NCBI GenBank assembly: GCA_963763135.1
Contig: CAVXNJ010000013.1
Coordinates: forward strand, 1-64,000
DNA length: 64,000 nt
Direction of reading: 5' to 3'
Source of the DNA: JANMZO01 sp963763135
GTDB taxonomy: Bacteria > Actinomycetota > Acidimicrobiia > Acidimicrobiales > JANYDT01
This document shows, in pieces, positions 11,816-20,595 of the stretch. A model generated the notes under the pieces. It ran no database searches, was not told the origin of the DNA, and worked only from the letters and a program-made list of their open reading frames with translations. A program made the translations under genes and the position numbers. Each line of letters begins with the position of its first letter. Positions within the stretch are counted from its first letter, which is position 1.

Positions 11816-12130
11816 TCACGTGCGTGCGCTTTCGGCGGGTCGCATGGTGTCTTGGAGCCGCCACCGGGGGTTCACATGACGTGCGATGTCGATGAGGTCG
11901 CCCTGGACAAGGACGGCGTGGGGACCCCTGATCCGAAACGTGACGTGGCGGCGACTCTGGTCGTCGACTTCCACGTCGCGGCTCAACCCGATGCAGTCAA
12001 GGAACTCGCGGAGTTCAGCGGCGGTGACGGGATCGTTGAGATCCCCGACAAGCACGGTGAGGAAGCGGTGTCCGTGCGCAATCGCCTCGGCTTCGTCGGC
12101 TACGTCGACGATTGGATCTCCAGCGTTCAT
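11816..12130 (-). CDS. Small acidic protein of unknown function
   Basis: 104 residues. I chose the ATG at 12130 because GAGGGAGGGGTC directly precedes it; the longer frame upstream has no coding character. The protein begins MNAGDPIVDVADEAEAIAHG and contains LTVLVGDLNDPVTAAELREFL, with a helix-strand alternation and no cysteines. No family recognised. It ends 40 bases before the XRE regulator gene on the same strand, so the two may be co-transcribed. Confidence 0.6.
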   Translation of the reverse strand: MNAGDPIVDVADEAEAIAHGHRFLTVLVGDLNDPVTAAELREFLDCIGLSRDVEVDDQSRRHVTFRIRGPHAVLVQGDLIDIARHVNPRWRLQDTMRPAESART

Positions 12131-12588
12131 GACCCCTCCCTCGCAATAAGATAAGGCACCCTCAAGGTCGATACAACTTGCGATTCCCGTATCGATCACC
12201 GATAGAAGGCACGGGAGCTGAGCATTTCGGACAGCCCGGACCGAAAGTCTGCGTTTTCTTACAGAGTGGCGGAGGTGGTGGCCTGGCTGTCGTCGACACT
12301 GTCGGTCCGATACGGGCCGACAAGTTTCTTCACGATGGCCGTCCGATTCGCGGTGGGCGCGTGCCTTCTCTAGCAACGATGGAGGTTCGCGTCTCGACCT
12401 AGTTCTCGGCACCGCTTCCCCAAACAACCCAAACGTGCCCAGACGCGAAGAAACGCCCGGAGTTGGAGCTCCAAGCGCTTCTCATCAGGGGTACACCCTC
12501 AACCGCAGCCATCAGCCGCACAAACTTGTTGAGACTGTACCGGTGATGCGGCAGCGGGCGCAACCATTCCGCGCTCCGGAGTTCACTC
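12131..12588. other. Intergenic region between divergent genes
   Basis: About 460 bases without a convincing gene. It must hold the promoters for the small gene at 12130 (minus) and the unknown gene at 12589 (plus). Short matches around CGTATCGATC and GTCCGATACGGGCC could be operator half-sites, but I cannot define a consensus. Confidence 0.4.
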
Positions 12589-13656
12589 ATGGCGTCCACG
12601 CGGGCTGGGGTCCACGCGTCACCCAGCCACCCCCAACCACAACCCGTGCTGCCCTCCCCCACTCCTGTCTCAGGCAGTGGAAGCGCGCGTCTGGTCGGAT
12701 TGCCGGTCGGCCCAATCGCAGTCAGTCTGTATCGCCTCGCGCTGGCCGCCCAGTCCGGTGAACTCACTCCGGTCACGGCCGCTACTGGTTGGTCCGCGTG
12801 GACGTGGAAGGGCCCCGACCGCACCGGTGGGCGTATCGAGCTGCGTACCGAACAGCATCCCTACTTCGATGCTGGTACTGATGGACGAGCCCGGGCCGCG
12901 TTCGACCGGTTGACGTCTCCGCTCTCGGGATCTGAGATTGCTGCCGTGCTCACGATGGCCGTCAGCCAAGACGGCCGACCCGGAGCGTGGCACGGCGTTG
13001 ACGTCGTTCGACTCCTACGCCCCGCCGGCGATCATCGCGACCGGTACTGCCCAATCGTGGAGAACTGGATCTTGATGCTGTCCAACGCCCGGTTCCGCTT
13101 CGACAGCATCACCCATCACCACATCCACCGGCGCAAGGAGAAGGCCCGGGGAACCGCAACCGTGACCGTGCTCGGGTTCGAGCGGCACAACGCAAAGTCC
13201 GCCACCGTGTCGATCCCCGCCGGAATTCGTGAGCACCTAGCCGTCCGTCCCATCCCGCTTACGGCCTTCGCGCTCAACCGCAACGACGGGACCAACAGCG
13301 AAGGTGCCAAGTTGTCTCGAGCGGCGCGCTGCCAAAGCCGTATCGGCGCGGTCGTGCAGGCTGCGGGCGGAATAGCGTCCGCCACCGTGGAGGACCTTCT
13401 CGCCACATGGGCCCCAACCGCTTGCCAACGGGCTCGACGCGCACGCCGCTTCGGTGCAGCCCTCGCCGCCTTCACCGCCGACATCGCCGGACTGCTCGGC
13501 GTCGGAACCGGTGTCGAGGACGACCGGACCGGCTCGATCCGTACACGGCCGGTCCGACTCATTGCCGACCTGGCCACACGGGCACAGGAACTCCTCAACG
13601 AGCTCCGCAAATCGCCACCCGGGCTCCTCAACGCAGCACTCGCCCCACCGGGCTGA
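12589..13656 (+). CDS. Unknown 355-residue protein in the replication/partition block
   Basis: The start ATG follows a CGGAG site. After a Pro/Ser-rich N terminus (1-35) comes a conserved-looking core: SLYRLALAAQSGE, GWSAWTWKGPD, then NARFRFDSITHHHIHRRKEKARGTATVTVLGFERHN and a basic helical C-terminal half (ACQRARRARRFGAALAAFTADIAGLLG). The basic core and position near dnaB and parA would suit a replication initiator or other DNA-binding protein, but no winged-helix or primase motif is certain. Upstream of a 700-base gene-free stretch. Confidence 0.65.
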   Translation: MASTRAGVHASPSHPQPQPVLPSPTPVSGSGSARLVGLPVGPIAVSLYRLALAAQSGELTPVTAATGWSAWTWKGPDRTGGRIELRTEQHPYFDAGTDGRARAAFDRLTSPLSGSEIAAVLTMAVSQDGRPGAWHGVDVVRLLRPAGDHRDRYCPIVENWILMLSNARFRFDSITHHHIHRRKEKARGTATVTVLGFERHNAKSATVSIPAGIREHLAVRPIPLTAFALNRNDGTNSEGAKLSRAARCQSRIGAVVQAAGGIASATVEDLLATWAPTACQRARRARRFGAALAAFTADIAGLLGVGTGVEDDRTGSIRTRPVRLIADLATRAQELLNELRKSPPGLLNAALAPPG

Positions 13657-14354
13657 CCGCCACTCCCCCGCTGCTCAACCGCCCAACCCGTTGGTGAAAC
13701 GCGCCTCGAAGCGCCCAACCAACTTAACCGTCGACCATAAATGCCCTGACGCCACACCGGACCACGCTGTTCCGGTGTCCCTTCGGGAAACCCGGAGCTC
13801 TGTCGAGGCGCCGCCACGCTCGAGTTGAACCCACTACCGACGCAACCGCGCGAGCCACCACCGGTGCGAGTGTATGAGACCGACGCGATTGCGAACTGCG
13901 CCCCAATTTTGGGACCGTGACCGGTGCATTCCGAGTCCAAAGCCGTCACACAGCAGAGCGAATCATTCCCTCGCCGACTGAAGGCGTGCAGATTCGGAGT
14001 CGTGATTTCCCCTCCGACCCCATCGGTCATGCCACCAGCCGCCTTGAGACTCGACCCGGAGGTCGTCGAACTGCTCCGAGTCGACGGGCAGAGACCGCCG
14101 CCTTTCGATTCCACCCAGCAAAGATGAGATGGCCTTCGTACCGAAGACGAGACGGTGACCGACCGGCGTACCGCCAAAACACCAGGGCTCGATCCAACGA
14201 GTGGTCGCACCCGGCACAGAATCGACAACCTCGAAGAGGCGATCTCCGGGAGTTCAAACCGACCGAGCTCACCGGCTCAAGGACGACACTCCACCCAGTC
14301 AGCGTTCTCGAGATGGTCGGGCCCGATGATGACGGATATCGCCAGGGCTGTTCG
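13657..14354. other. Gene-free stretch, possible origin or transfer region
   Basis: About 700 bases with no ORF of coding character on either strand. A small hairpin TCCC-TTC-GGGA sits at 13778-13788 inside a larger GC-rich inverted context. No iterons or tRNA gene seen. Its place between an unknown DNA-associated gene and an HTH gene makes it a candidate for an origin (oriV or oriT). Confidence 0.35.
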
Positions 14355-14864
14355 TCAGTGGCGAGGAGCTGGATCTGCCGCCACATCAACCATGGCGCGA
14401 AGCGCTGCACGTACAGCGATGAGCTGGGCCGTCCTATCAGCCATCAAGAGCTGGCTGCTGGTGAGCTCAGCGCGCACTGCCAACAACTCCGCCCGCGTCT
14501 GCGCCAGTTCGGAGCGAAGCATCGCAACCTCGACACCCATCATCAGGTTCGAGTCATCAGATACTCCGGCATCAGCTCGGCCGACCTGGCTTCCCCCGGG
14601 AGCGCCTTCCGCTTCCCCCGGCGCCCCCTCGGCGACAGGTCGCTTCCCTCGGGAAGTTCCCCTCGCCGACGCTGGAACACGGACATCGTCGGGATGAATC
14701 CACCAGTCACCACGCTCGTCACGCTCGGCCCGGACCTTGCCTTCGGTGATCCAGTTGCGGACCTGACGCATCGACCTCGTCGTCGCATGAGCCACATCGG
14801 AAACCGAGACCCACGGACGTTCGTCAGCCGGATTGTCGCCCTGGCGCCCGTTGTCGCTGATCAT
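14355..14864 (-). CDS. MerR/excisionase-like HTH protein with coiled coil
   Basis: 169 residues. N-terminal HTH of the helix-turn-helix-17/MerR kind: VSVSDVAHATTRSMRQVRNWITEGKVRAERD, then the wing DWWIHPDDVRVP (residues 18-62). A Gly/Glu/Ala-rich linker follows (EGAPGEAEGAPGG). Residues ~108-155 form a long heptad-like helix (VAMLRSELAQTRAELLAVRAELTSS) suited to dimerisation. Such small HTH-plus-coiled-coil proteins often serve plasmid copy control or partition. Divergent from the HTH gene at 15215, with palindromic repeats between them. Confidence 0.75.
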   Translation of the reverse strand: MISDNGRQGDNPADERPWVSVSDVAHATTRSMRQVRNWITEGKVRAERDERGDWWIHPDDVRVPASARGTSRGKRPVAEGAPGEAEGAPGGSQVGRADAGVSDDSNLMMGVEVAMLRSELAQTRAELLAVRAELTSSQLLMADRTAQLIAVRAALRAMVDVAADPAPRH

Positions 14865-15088
14865 CCGCGCATTCCACGTCCTCGGCCGCGATACTCGCGA
14901 GTTACACCTCTGTCATTAACGACATCGAGGCGACCGGCTGTTGGAAGCAGCCAAGTCGCCTCATGTCACACCCAGCTGACCACGCCATTGCCTTTGCACG
15001 GAGACGTCGTGAACTGCTGGAACTAGCCCTTCAAGGAAACCCATGCATGAGAAACCCGGGAGGTCTTGTTGTTAGACCTCACTCTACG

Positions 15089-15163
15089 CTTCCCTAGGGA
15101 AGTCTGCAAGTACTCTCTTCCCTACGGATGGCAGGAAGCTTCCCTACGGAACTTCCCCACGGA
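15089..15163. repeat. Cluster of CTTCCCTACGGA repeats, iteron- or operator-like
   Basis: Four related copies: CTTCCCTAGGGAAG, a perfect 14-bp palindrome (15089-15102), CTTCCCTACGGA (15117-15128 and 15139-15150) and CTTCCCCACGGA (15152-15163). They lie between two divergent HTH genes. A related palindrome, CTTCCCTCGGGAAG, sits inside the upstream HTH gene at 14643-14656. Likely binding sites for one of the two HTH proteins, or replication iterons. Confidence 0.65.
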
Positions 15164-15214
15164 ACCCACCAACCGTTTGGTCCAAGGCGCCCGTCAGCCG
15201 GGTCGAGGCGAGAC

Positions 15215-15748
15215 GTGAAGCCGCGGACCGACACATACCTACGCGCAGCCGTGAAGGCCTGTGGTCGACGCGTCGGCGACGGCGAGTACGAGCTCACCTG
15301 GTCGAAGCGACGCATCGCCCGACATCTCAACGTGTCGTATCGAACGTTGGCGTACCACCTCGACCGAGCCGATATCACCTCGGTCGACCCACTACGTGTC
15401 GCGCTCACCGAGCCGACCGAACAGAGCGAAACCCGCGCCGCCCCCACGCTCGCACCGCAAGTCGAGGCTTCAGCACCACCGACTGACGTTCTCGCGGTCG
15501 TCAAGCAAGCAGCTGTTGTCGCCCACACAGTCGGCGATCTCGCACTCCGCAACGAAATCGTCGCTACCGCCGCCGCTCTCTTCGACGCATGGCTCTCAAG
15601 CGTAGCGTCCGAGCCCGCACTGCGCGAGATGGTGCGCGAGTTCGGCGCCCAACCTCGCGAGGAACCCCGCGCAACTTCTCGCGCTGTCTCAAGACAGTCA
15701 GTCAGACAGTTTTTCTTCTCTTTCAAAGACAAAAGACTGTCTGACTGA
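15215..15748 (+). CDS. Small HTH protein upstream of the dnaB operon
   Basis: 177 residues if started at the GTG at 15215, which has GAGG six bases upstream and leaves the repeat cluster outside the gene; an in-frame ATG at 15128 would place two repeats within it. The HTH is seen in LTWSKRRIARHLNVSYRTLAYHLDRADI. A helical region (DVLAVVKQAAVVAHTVGDLALRNEIVATAAALF) follows. The stop lies inside the 15-bp inverted repeat. Probably a regulator or origin-binding protein of the replication module. Confidence 0.7.
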   Translation: MKPRTDTYLRAAVKACGRRVGDGEYELTWSKRRIARHLNVSYRTLAYHLDRADITSVDPLRVALTEPTEQSETRAAPTLAPQVEASAPPTDVLAVVKQAAVVAHTVGDLALRNEIVATAAALFDAWLSSVASEPALREMVREFGAQPREEPRATSRAVSRQSVRQFFFSFKDKRLSD

Positions 15749-15822
15749 CTTCAACACCAACAGCGCACCGCGCGAGAGCCCACCTCGCGCGGTGGATGAC
15801 CTCTCGCGCTGCACCCTCGCGC
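15678..15822. repeat. Inverted repeat and CTCGCGC repeats before the dnaB operon
   Basis: A perfect 15-bp inverted repeat, AGTCAGTCAGACAGT (15696-15710) and ACTGTCTGACTGACT (15736-15750), encloses a pyrimidine- then A-rich 25-base loop. Around it are four direct copies of CTCGCGC (15678, 15784, 15803, 15816) and one inverted (15770). The whole block precedes the dnaB operon. It may act as terminator, operator or origin; the clustering favours an origin. Confidence 0.6.
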
Positions 15823-15832
15823 ATCGGCACCA

Positions 15833-16282
15833 GTGATCATCACAGATGCCGAAGCCCTCGCGGCTATCGCTCCCCTTGTCGAGCAATGCCGACGCTTGCA
15901 CTTGCCGGCCATCGACGCCGATGGTCTCACGATGCTCCGCCACTATCGCGTCGATGAGATTGAAGCGGCCCGCCATTACGTCAACAGCCGCCTGGCTACC
16001 GAGAAGGTCCGGAGCCCCCTCGGACTGCTCCTCCACACGCTGAAGAAGGGCACGGTCGTCACCGCTTTCGGACCAATCCGAACGCCGCCCCGACCCGTCA
16101 CAGCGCCGAACGAACCGACCACGGCGGTCCGTGACATCGAGCTCAGCGACGACGAGGTCAACGACTACTTCGACACCCACCTTCGACCACTGCAGAGTCC
16201 GCTGATGGCCGCACGCGAACTAACCGTTTCCGTGAAGCGGGCCCTGGTGGCGGACCACCTCAACACCAGGGCAACAGCATGA
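15833..16282 (+). CDS. Unknown protein coupled to dnaB
   Basis: 149 residues from a GTG start; its stop overlaps the dnaB start by 4 bases. The sequence is helical at the N terminus (TDAEALAAIAPLVEQCRRLHL), has VDEIEAARHYVNSRLATEKVRSPLGLLLHTLKKG in the middle, and an acidic patch DIELSDDEVNDYF. No ATPase motif, so it is not a DnaC-type loader. By tight coupling it could be a helicase partner or an origin-recognition adaptor. No family recognised. Confidence 0.7.
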   Translation: MIITDAEALAAIAPLVEQCRRLHLPAIDADGLTMLRHYRVDEIEAARHYVNSRLATEKVRSPLGLLLHTLKKGTVVTAFGPIRTPPRPVTAPNEPTTAVRDIELSDDEVNDYFDTHLRPLQSPLMAARELTVSVKRALVADHLNTRATA

Positions 16283-17619
16283 ACGCACGACCCTCCGGGC
16301 GCCTCCTCCCGCACAACACCGAAGCCGAGGAATCGCTGCTCGGAGCCATGCTGTTGTCGGCACGCGTCATCGCCGACGTAATCGGTACCGTCGACGAGTC
16401 ATCGTTCTACCGACCCGCACACGGTCATATTTTCTCGGCGTGCTTGGCCCTGTTCGGACGCGGCGCAGCAGTGGACGCCGTCACCGTTGCGGAGGAACTC
16501 AACCGTCACGGGCTTCTCGACATGTGTGGCGGATCCACCGCACTCGTGTCACTGATGGCCGGCACACCAACAACGACCAACGGCATTCACTACGCCCGCA
16601 TCATCGCCGACCACGCACGTCTTCGGACGCTCATCGCCGCTGGCGGCGAACTCGTCGAGCTCGGCTACTCCGTTCCCGGTGACATCGACCAGGCCATCGA
16701 CCAAGCCGAGTCCACCGTGTTCGCCGCGTTACACAAACCCGACGCCCGTTCCAACACCTCGACCATCCAACAGGCACTCGCAAACGCGCTCGACCATTAC
16801 GAGGCACTCTACGAACGCGGGGATGCAATCACCGGCGTCGCCTCGGGGTTCAGCGAGCTTGACGCCATGCTCGCCGGGTTCCAACGCGGCGAACTCACCG
16901 TGATCGGCGCCCGTCCCGGTATGGGCAAGACCGCGTTCGGCCTCTCCGTCGCCCTGCACGCTGCGGTGAAGAACAACGTGCCCGTCCTGTTCTTCAGCCT
17001 GGAGATGTCGACCCAAGAACTCACTAACCGACTCGTAGCCAACGCGGCGTCCGTCGAAGGCACCAAGTTCCGCAACGGAACCTTCACCGACTCCGACTGG
17101 CCCAAGATCACCAATGCCGTGTCACGACTTGCCGCCGCACCCCTGTCAATCCATGACGCCGCGCAACTCACGATCCTGCAACTACGCGCCGAAGCGCGAC
17201 GAGTACTCGCCACGCAGAAGCAACTGGGCCTGATCGTCATCGACTATCTGCAATTGATGAGCGCGCATACCAACAACGAAACCCGGCAACTCGAAGTCTC
17301 GGAGATCTCGCGCGGACTCAAACAACTGGCGCGTGAACTCGACGTACCGATCATCGCCCTGTCCCAGCTCTCACGCGCCCTCGAGAGCCGAGCCGACAAG
17401 CGACCGATGCTGTCCGACCTGAGGGAATCAGGCGGAATCGAACAGGACAGTGACGTCGTGATCTTCATCTTCCGCGACGAGCTCTACCACCCGGACTCCC
17501 CCGACAAAGGCACCGCCGAGATCATCGTGGCCAAACACCGCGCCGGGCCCGTCGGTACATGTCGACTCGCGTTCCTCGGCCATTACATCCGCTTCGCCCA
17601 GATGGCTCCCGGGTTCTAG
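16279..17619 (+). CDS. dnaB: Replicative DNA helicase DnaB
   Basis: Hexameric 5'-3' helicase that unwinds DNA at the replication fork. 446 residues with the normal two-domain layout: N-terminal DnaB domain (HNTEAEESLLGAMLL, residues 12-110), linker, and RecA-like core with FSELDAMLAGFQRGEL, Walker A GARPGMGKT (about 210-218), FFSLEMS, Walker B VIDYLQLM, and DLRESGGIEQDSDVVIFIFRDE. It is slightly shorter than chromosomal DnaB and lies in a plasmid-like context, so I take it to be the element's own helicase. The preceding small gene overlaps by 4 bases. Confidence 0.97.
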   Translation: MNARPSGRLLPHNTEAEESLLGAMLLSARVIADVIGTVDESSFYRPAHGHIFSACLALFGRGAAVDAVTVAEELNRHGLLDMCGGSTALVSLMAGTPTTTNGIHYARIIADHARLRTLIAAGGELVELGYSVPGDIDQAIDQAESTVFAALHKPDARSNTSTIQQALANALDHYEALYERGDAITGVASGFSELDAMLAGFQRGELTVIGARPGMGKTAFGLSVALHAAVKNNVPVLFFSLEMSTQELTNRLVANAASVEGTKFRNGTFTDSDWPKITNAVSRLAAAPLSIHDAAQLTILQLRAEARRVLATQKQLGLIVIDYLQLMSAHTNNETRQLEVSEISRGLKQLARELDVPIIALSQLSRALESRADKRPMLSDLRESGGIEQDSDVVIFIFRDELYHPDSPDKGTAEIIVAKHRAGPVGTCRLAFLGHYIRFAQMAPGF

Positions 17620-17624
17620 ACCCG

Positions 17625-18371
17625 TCAGTCCTGAGTCGCGCGGTTGATGGCATCGAGCACCAACGCGAACGCCACCGCCCACACATCTTCCATGGCCACC
17701 CGTCGACCGATCTGTTGCTCGGCCTCCTTTGCCAGATCCTCGATCTGATCAGCAGTCGCGTACGACACCATCCCGGTTACTCGCCGGCGAGGCACGGCCG
17801 GGTCGTCGAGGCCCAGCAATCCACGTCGCGCTTCGAGCTCGCGAGCGAACTCGCGTGGTTTGGGTAGCTGCTCAGCGGCGAGGGCCATCACCTGATCCCA
17901 TGACACCTTGCGTCGTGTCGCCCGTTGCACCTGCGCCTTGCGCGTCTCAAGCACATCGACGAGCTCCACGTTCACCATCGGCGCCTTCTTGGTGAATCCT
18001 TCCTTGCCGGGTGCGATTGGAATCCACCCGCGTGGATCGACGAAGTCGGACACCACCGTCACCGAGGCAACGCCCGACGTGCCACGCCGGGTCGTGGAAG
18101 CCGAAGCGACCGGTGTCGGCGTCCGACGAAGCGGTTGAGCCGGCAACTCCCGCACCTCATCACGCGGTGGCGTCGGCTCGCTCGGTACTTCACTAACTCG
18201 TGCCGTGGGTGTCTGCGTTGGTGTTGTCGGCATCGGGTCAGGGATCGAGGCAACGACGTGAGCAGACTCAGCCTCGACCGCCGGCACTTGGACCGCACTG
18301 ACGACCGTGGTCTCGCGTGACGGAAGCGAAGTGACGGCGGCAGGAACCTCCTGATCTTCGGCGCGACCCAC
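17625..18371 (-). CDS. Probable partition partner of ParA
   Basis: 248 residues from a GTG at 18371, 57 bases after the parA stop. The N-terminal third is Pro/Thr/Val-rich and probably disordered. The middle has FVDPRGWIPIAPGKEGFTKKAPMVNVELVDVLETRKAQVQRATRRKVSWDQVMALAAEQL, the end MVSYATADQIEDLAKEAEQQIGRRVAMEDVW, which resembles a small helical DNA-binding domain. The place directly after parA suggests the centromere-binding partner, though no ParB nuclease-like domain is present. The upstream frame stays open to 18428, so an atypical earlier start cannot be excluded. Confidence 0.65.
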   Translation of the reverse strand: MGRAEDQEVPAAVTSLPSRETTVVSAVQVPAVEAESAHVVASIPDPMPTTPTQTPTARVSEVPSEPTPPRDEVRELPAQPLRRTPTPVASASTTRRGTSGVASVTVVSDFVDPRGWIPIAPGKEGFTKKAPMVNVELVDVLETRKAQVQRATRRKVSWDQVMALAAEQLPKPREFARELEARRGLLGLDDPAVPRRRVTGMVSYATADQIEDLAKEAEQQIGRRVAMEDVWAVAFALVLDAINRATQD

Positions 18372-18428
18372 GCGCCTGTTGATCTCGGACCCGGGCCATA
18401 AGATCGGACGTCTTCGGGCGTGCGTTCA

Positions 18429-19226
18429 TCACGCCGCCTCAAGCGATTCACGGACCATCGAAGCGACCTCTTCAGCTAGGGCCCGATACGCAATCGCAGT
18501 GCGAGCCGACGGGTCGTACTCCCCCACCGGCATCCCAACCGCTTCGGCTTCAAGGAACCGCGCTTCCGTCGGAACCTTGTTTCGCATCACCGGAATGGAC
18601 CGCTCGCCGGCAATCTCACGGGCGAGGGTTTCCATCATCACGCGTACGTTCGCGTTGCCACCTGTCTTCATGAACACGAAGCCGAGCACACCGAGTTCCG
18701 GGTACGTCTCTCGAACGTGATCAATGTGATCGAGCGTGGTGGTGGCACCGTCAACGCACATTCGTTCCGGAACGAGCGGAATCAGTACACGGTCGGCTGC
18801 AAGCAATGCGACTTCCATAGCGGGACCCTGCTCTCCTGGTGTGTCGATCAACACCCAGTCGTACTGCTCGGCAACCTCCTCGAGCGCTGAACGAAGACGG
18901 AACAACGCTTCCAAGTCACCCGCGCGAACTGAATCAAGAGCGCCAGCCGTCGAGCCACGTTTAGCGGGAGCTAGATCGAGATTGGGACGAATCGACTTGA
19001 TAACCACATCAGCGATCGACAACTCGCCTCGAATCACGTCACCCACGTCGCGACCCTCACGAAGTTCCTGAGGTCCGAACACGACGCGTGTCAACGACAT
19101 TTGCTTGTCGAGATCGACCAACAGAACCCGATGGCCAGCGTGCGAGAGGGCAAAACCGAGGTTGGCCGTGAGCGACGTCTTGCCAGCCCCACCTTTGGCG
19201 TGTGCAACAGCGAGCGAAATGAACAT
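18429..19226 (-). CDS. parA: ParA-family partition ATPase
   Basis: 266 residues from the ATG at 19226, which has AAGGAG upstream; the longer ORF to 19346 has no site. The classic deviant Walker A is KGGAGKTS (residues 11-18), switch I VLLVDLDKQMSLT, and Walker B-type WVLIDTPGEQGPA. A C-terminal helix follows. ParA drives segregation of plasmids by ATP-dependent binding to nucleoid DNA. The downstream gene is its likely partner, and the octamer repeats upstream (19374-19405) could be the centromere. No HTH extension, so it belongs to the short ParA type. Confidence 0.9.
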   Translation of the reverse strand: MFISLAVAHAKGGAGKTSLTANLGFALSHAGHRVLLVDLDKQMSLTRVVFGPQELREGRDVGDVIRGELSIADVVIKSIRPNLDLAPAKRGSTAGALDSVRAGDLEALFRLRSALEEVAEQYDWVLIDTPGEQGPAMEVALLAADRVLIPLVPERMCVDGATTTLDHIDHVRETYPELGVLGFVFMKTGGNANVRVMMETLAREIAGERSIPVMRNKVPTEARFLEAEAVGMPVGEYDPSARTAIAYRALAEEVASMVRESLEAA

Positions 19227-19373
19227 GGCAGACGAACTCCTTCTAGACGGCTTTCCAATCGTAACGACGCTGAAGCGGTAACGGGTGGATCTAGCCTTGC
19301 AACACGTGAGTTGGGCGGTCACATCGCTAGGGCGCCAGAACGTCACGACGAGCGAAGTGCCGCCCTACTTCCG

Positions 19374-19405
19374 ATGTGGGAATGTGGAAATGTGGAAATG
19401 TGGAA
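19374..19405. repeat. Four tandem octamers upstream of parA
   Basis: ATGTGGGA followed by three exact ATGTGGAA units, period 8. It sits in the divergent region between parA (minus) and the small gene at 19501 (plus). The place and form fit a parS-type centromere or a ParA-operon operator. Confidence 0.6.
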
Positions 19406-19500
19406 ATCGAGGTTGTCGGAGATAGGGTTCAGCAGGGGATGAGGACCAGGCCCGCCAAAGAGAGCGTCTCTACCAGCCACGATGGACTAGACTTTGCAGC

Positions 19501-19749
19501 GTGTCGTCTACAGCAGGAACGGTCCGCCTCAACGGATACCGGCGGGACGATCGCGGCACTTGGCGCTACGAAACGAACGGACAACCGGTCCCGGGAGCAC
19601 GCGACATCACAATGGCCGACTACTGGAGTCTTCGACCTGAACCGACCGGCGAGGTGCTCATTCCGATGTTGTGCGTCGAGCTCTCCCAGACCTTGACCTG
19701 GGCCGCCATGCTCCTCTGGCCACTCGGCCGGCGAGATGGCGGGGGATGA
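19501..19749 (+). CDS. Small unknown protein upstream of the MerR-like gene
   Basis: 82 residues from a GTG. Sequence TVRLNGYRRDDRGTWRYETNGQPVPGARDITMADYWSLRP has coding character, followed by a hydrophobic patch (LTWAAMLLWPLG). Its stop overlaps the next start (ATGA), which supports translation. It may extend a two-gene operon that regulates the partition locus. No family recognised. Confidence 0.5.
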   Translation: MSSTAGTVRLNGYRRDDRGTWRYETNGQPVPGARDITMADYWSLRPEPTGEVLIPMLCVELSQTLTWAAMLLWPLGRRDGGG

Positions 19750-20210
19750 AGCTTCCAGCCTTGCGAGTGGAAGCAGAGGAATGGATCGACCGCCGCGACG
19801 AGGTTGTTTCCATGACTGCCCCTGAACTTGCGCCCCACTTGCTGCTCGACGTCGCCGCTATCGCTGCCGTTCTCGGCATCGCAGCTAGTACAGTTCGGAC
19901 CTACGTGGCCCGCGGGTACCTGCCGCCGCCCACCATTGAAGGACTTTCGTTTCCCGTGTGGAGCGTCCCGCAGATCGTTGCCGCGCTTTCGTCTCGCCGG
20001 GGCCAAGGCCGACCGAGAGCGACACCGGTTCGGCCGCACAGTTCACCGCGGCCACGTCGAGGGTCGGAGCCGATGTCACTCGACGACATCGATGCAGCAC
20101 TTGCCCGCCTCGGACTTGACGACACCGAACCCGACGTCGACGAGACCGATGACACAGAGGTCCTCGACGACGGCTGGAACAACACCAGCGACCGGTATCG
20201 TCTCGACTGA
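19746..20210 (+). CDS. MerR/HTH-17-like DNA-binding protein
   Basis: 154 residues, started at the ATG that overlaps the upstream stop. HTH at residues ~35-65 (DVAAIAAVLGIAASTVRTYVARGYLPPP), a wing with VWSVPQIVAALSSRRGQGRPR, then a basic stretch and an acidic C-terminal tail (EPDVDETDDTEVLDDGW). It looks like a small plasmid regulator. Divergent from parA, with the octamer repeats in between. Confidence 0.75.
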   Translation: MKLPALRVEAEEWIDRRDEVVSMTAPELAPHLLLDVAAIAAVLGIAASTVRTYVARGYLPPPTIEGLSFPVWSVPQIVAALSSRRGQGRPRATPVRPHSSPRPRRGSEPMSLDDIDAALARLGLDDTEPDVDETDDTEVLDDGWNNTSDRYRLD

Positions 20211-20337
20211 CTCTTCGAACCGAAGGACAAGCGTCAATGGCGGCCGGGTCCCCGGTGTGGTTGGTTCCGGAAATCGTCGAATTCGGTCTGATCGTGCGGT
20301 AACGGATTTGGTTCGAGACGATGCAATACGCGCCTCC

Positions 20338-20595
20338 TCAGGACTGGTGGGGGTCCGACTCCTCCAGCACAGCTAAGGTTGCACCGTCCGAGTCAGTTGC
20401 ATCCAACGCTCTCGGGGTGTCCTGCTGCATGAACAGGACAAGTGCATCGCGAACAACCTCAGACTTGCTCATGTTCGACGACCGTGCGAAGTCGTCGAGC
20501 AAGCTCAACAGTTCGAGTGGGAGGTAGAACGGGGCCCGTTTGTTGTGAGCCTCCCATCCGTCAGCCCACAGTCGCGGACGACCCTGCCCACTCAC
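20338..20595 (-). CDS. Ribbon-helix-helix protein (CopG/Arc type)
   Basis: 85 residues from a GTG preceded by GGAG. The RHH fold is visible as RAPFYLPLELLSLLDDFARSSNMSKSEVVRDALVLFMQQ. Such proteins repress plasmid copy-control or toxin genes as dimers. It stands alone between the HTH gene and the AAA ATPase gene; no toxin is adjacent. The C-terminal 30 residues are acidic. The following 274 bases (20596-20869) hold nothing convincing. Confidence 0.75.
   Translation of the reverse strand: MSGQGRPRLWADGWEAHNKRAPFYLPLELLSLLDDFARSSNMSKSEVVRDALVLFMQQDTPRALDATDSDGATLAVLEESDPHQS

Noticed and set aside
14240..14260. GGGAGTTCAAACCG resembling a tRNA T-loop
   Set aside because: No matching T-stem, anticodon arm or acceptor stem around it.
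14643..14656. CTTCCCTCGGGAAG palindrome inside the HTH gene as a further operator
   Set aside because: It codes a Gly/Arg/Ser stretch and may be incidental; mentioned with the upstream cluster but not counted as a site.
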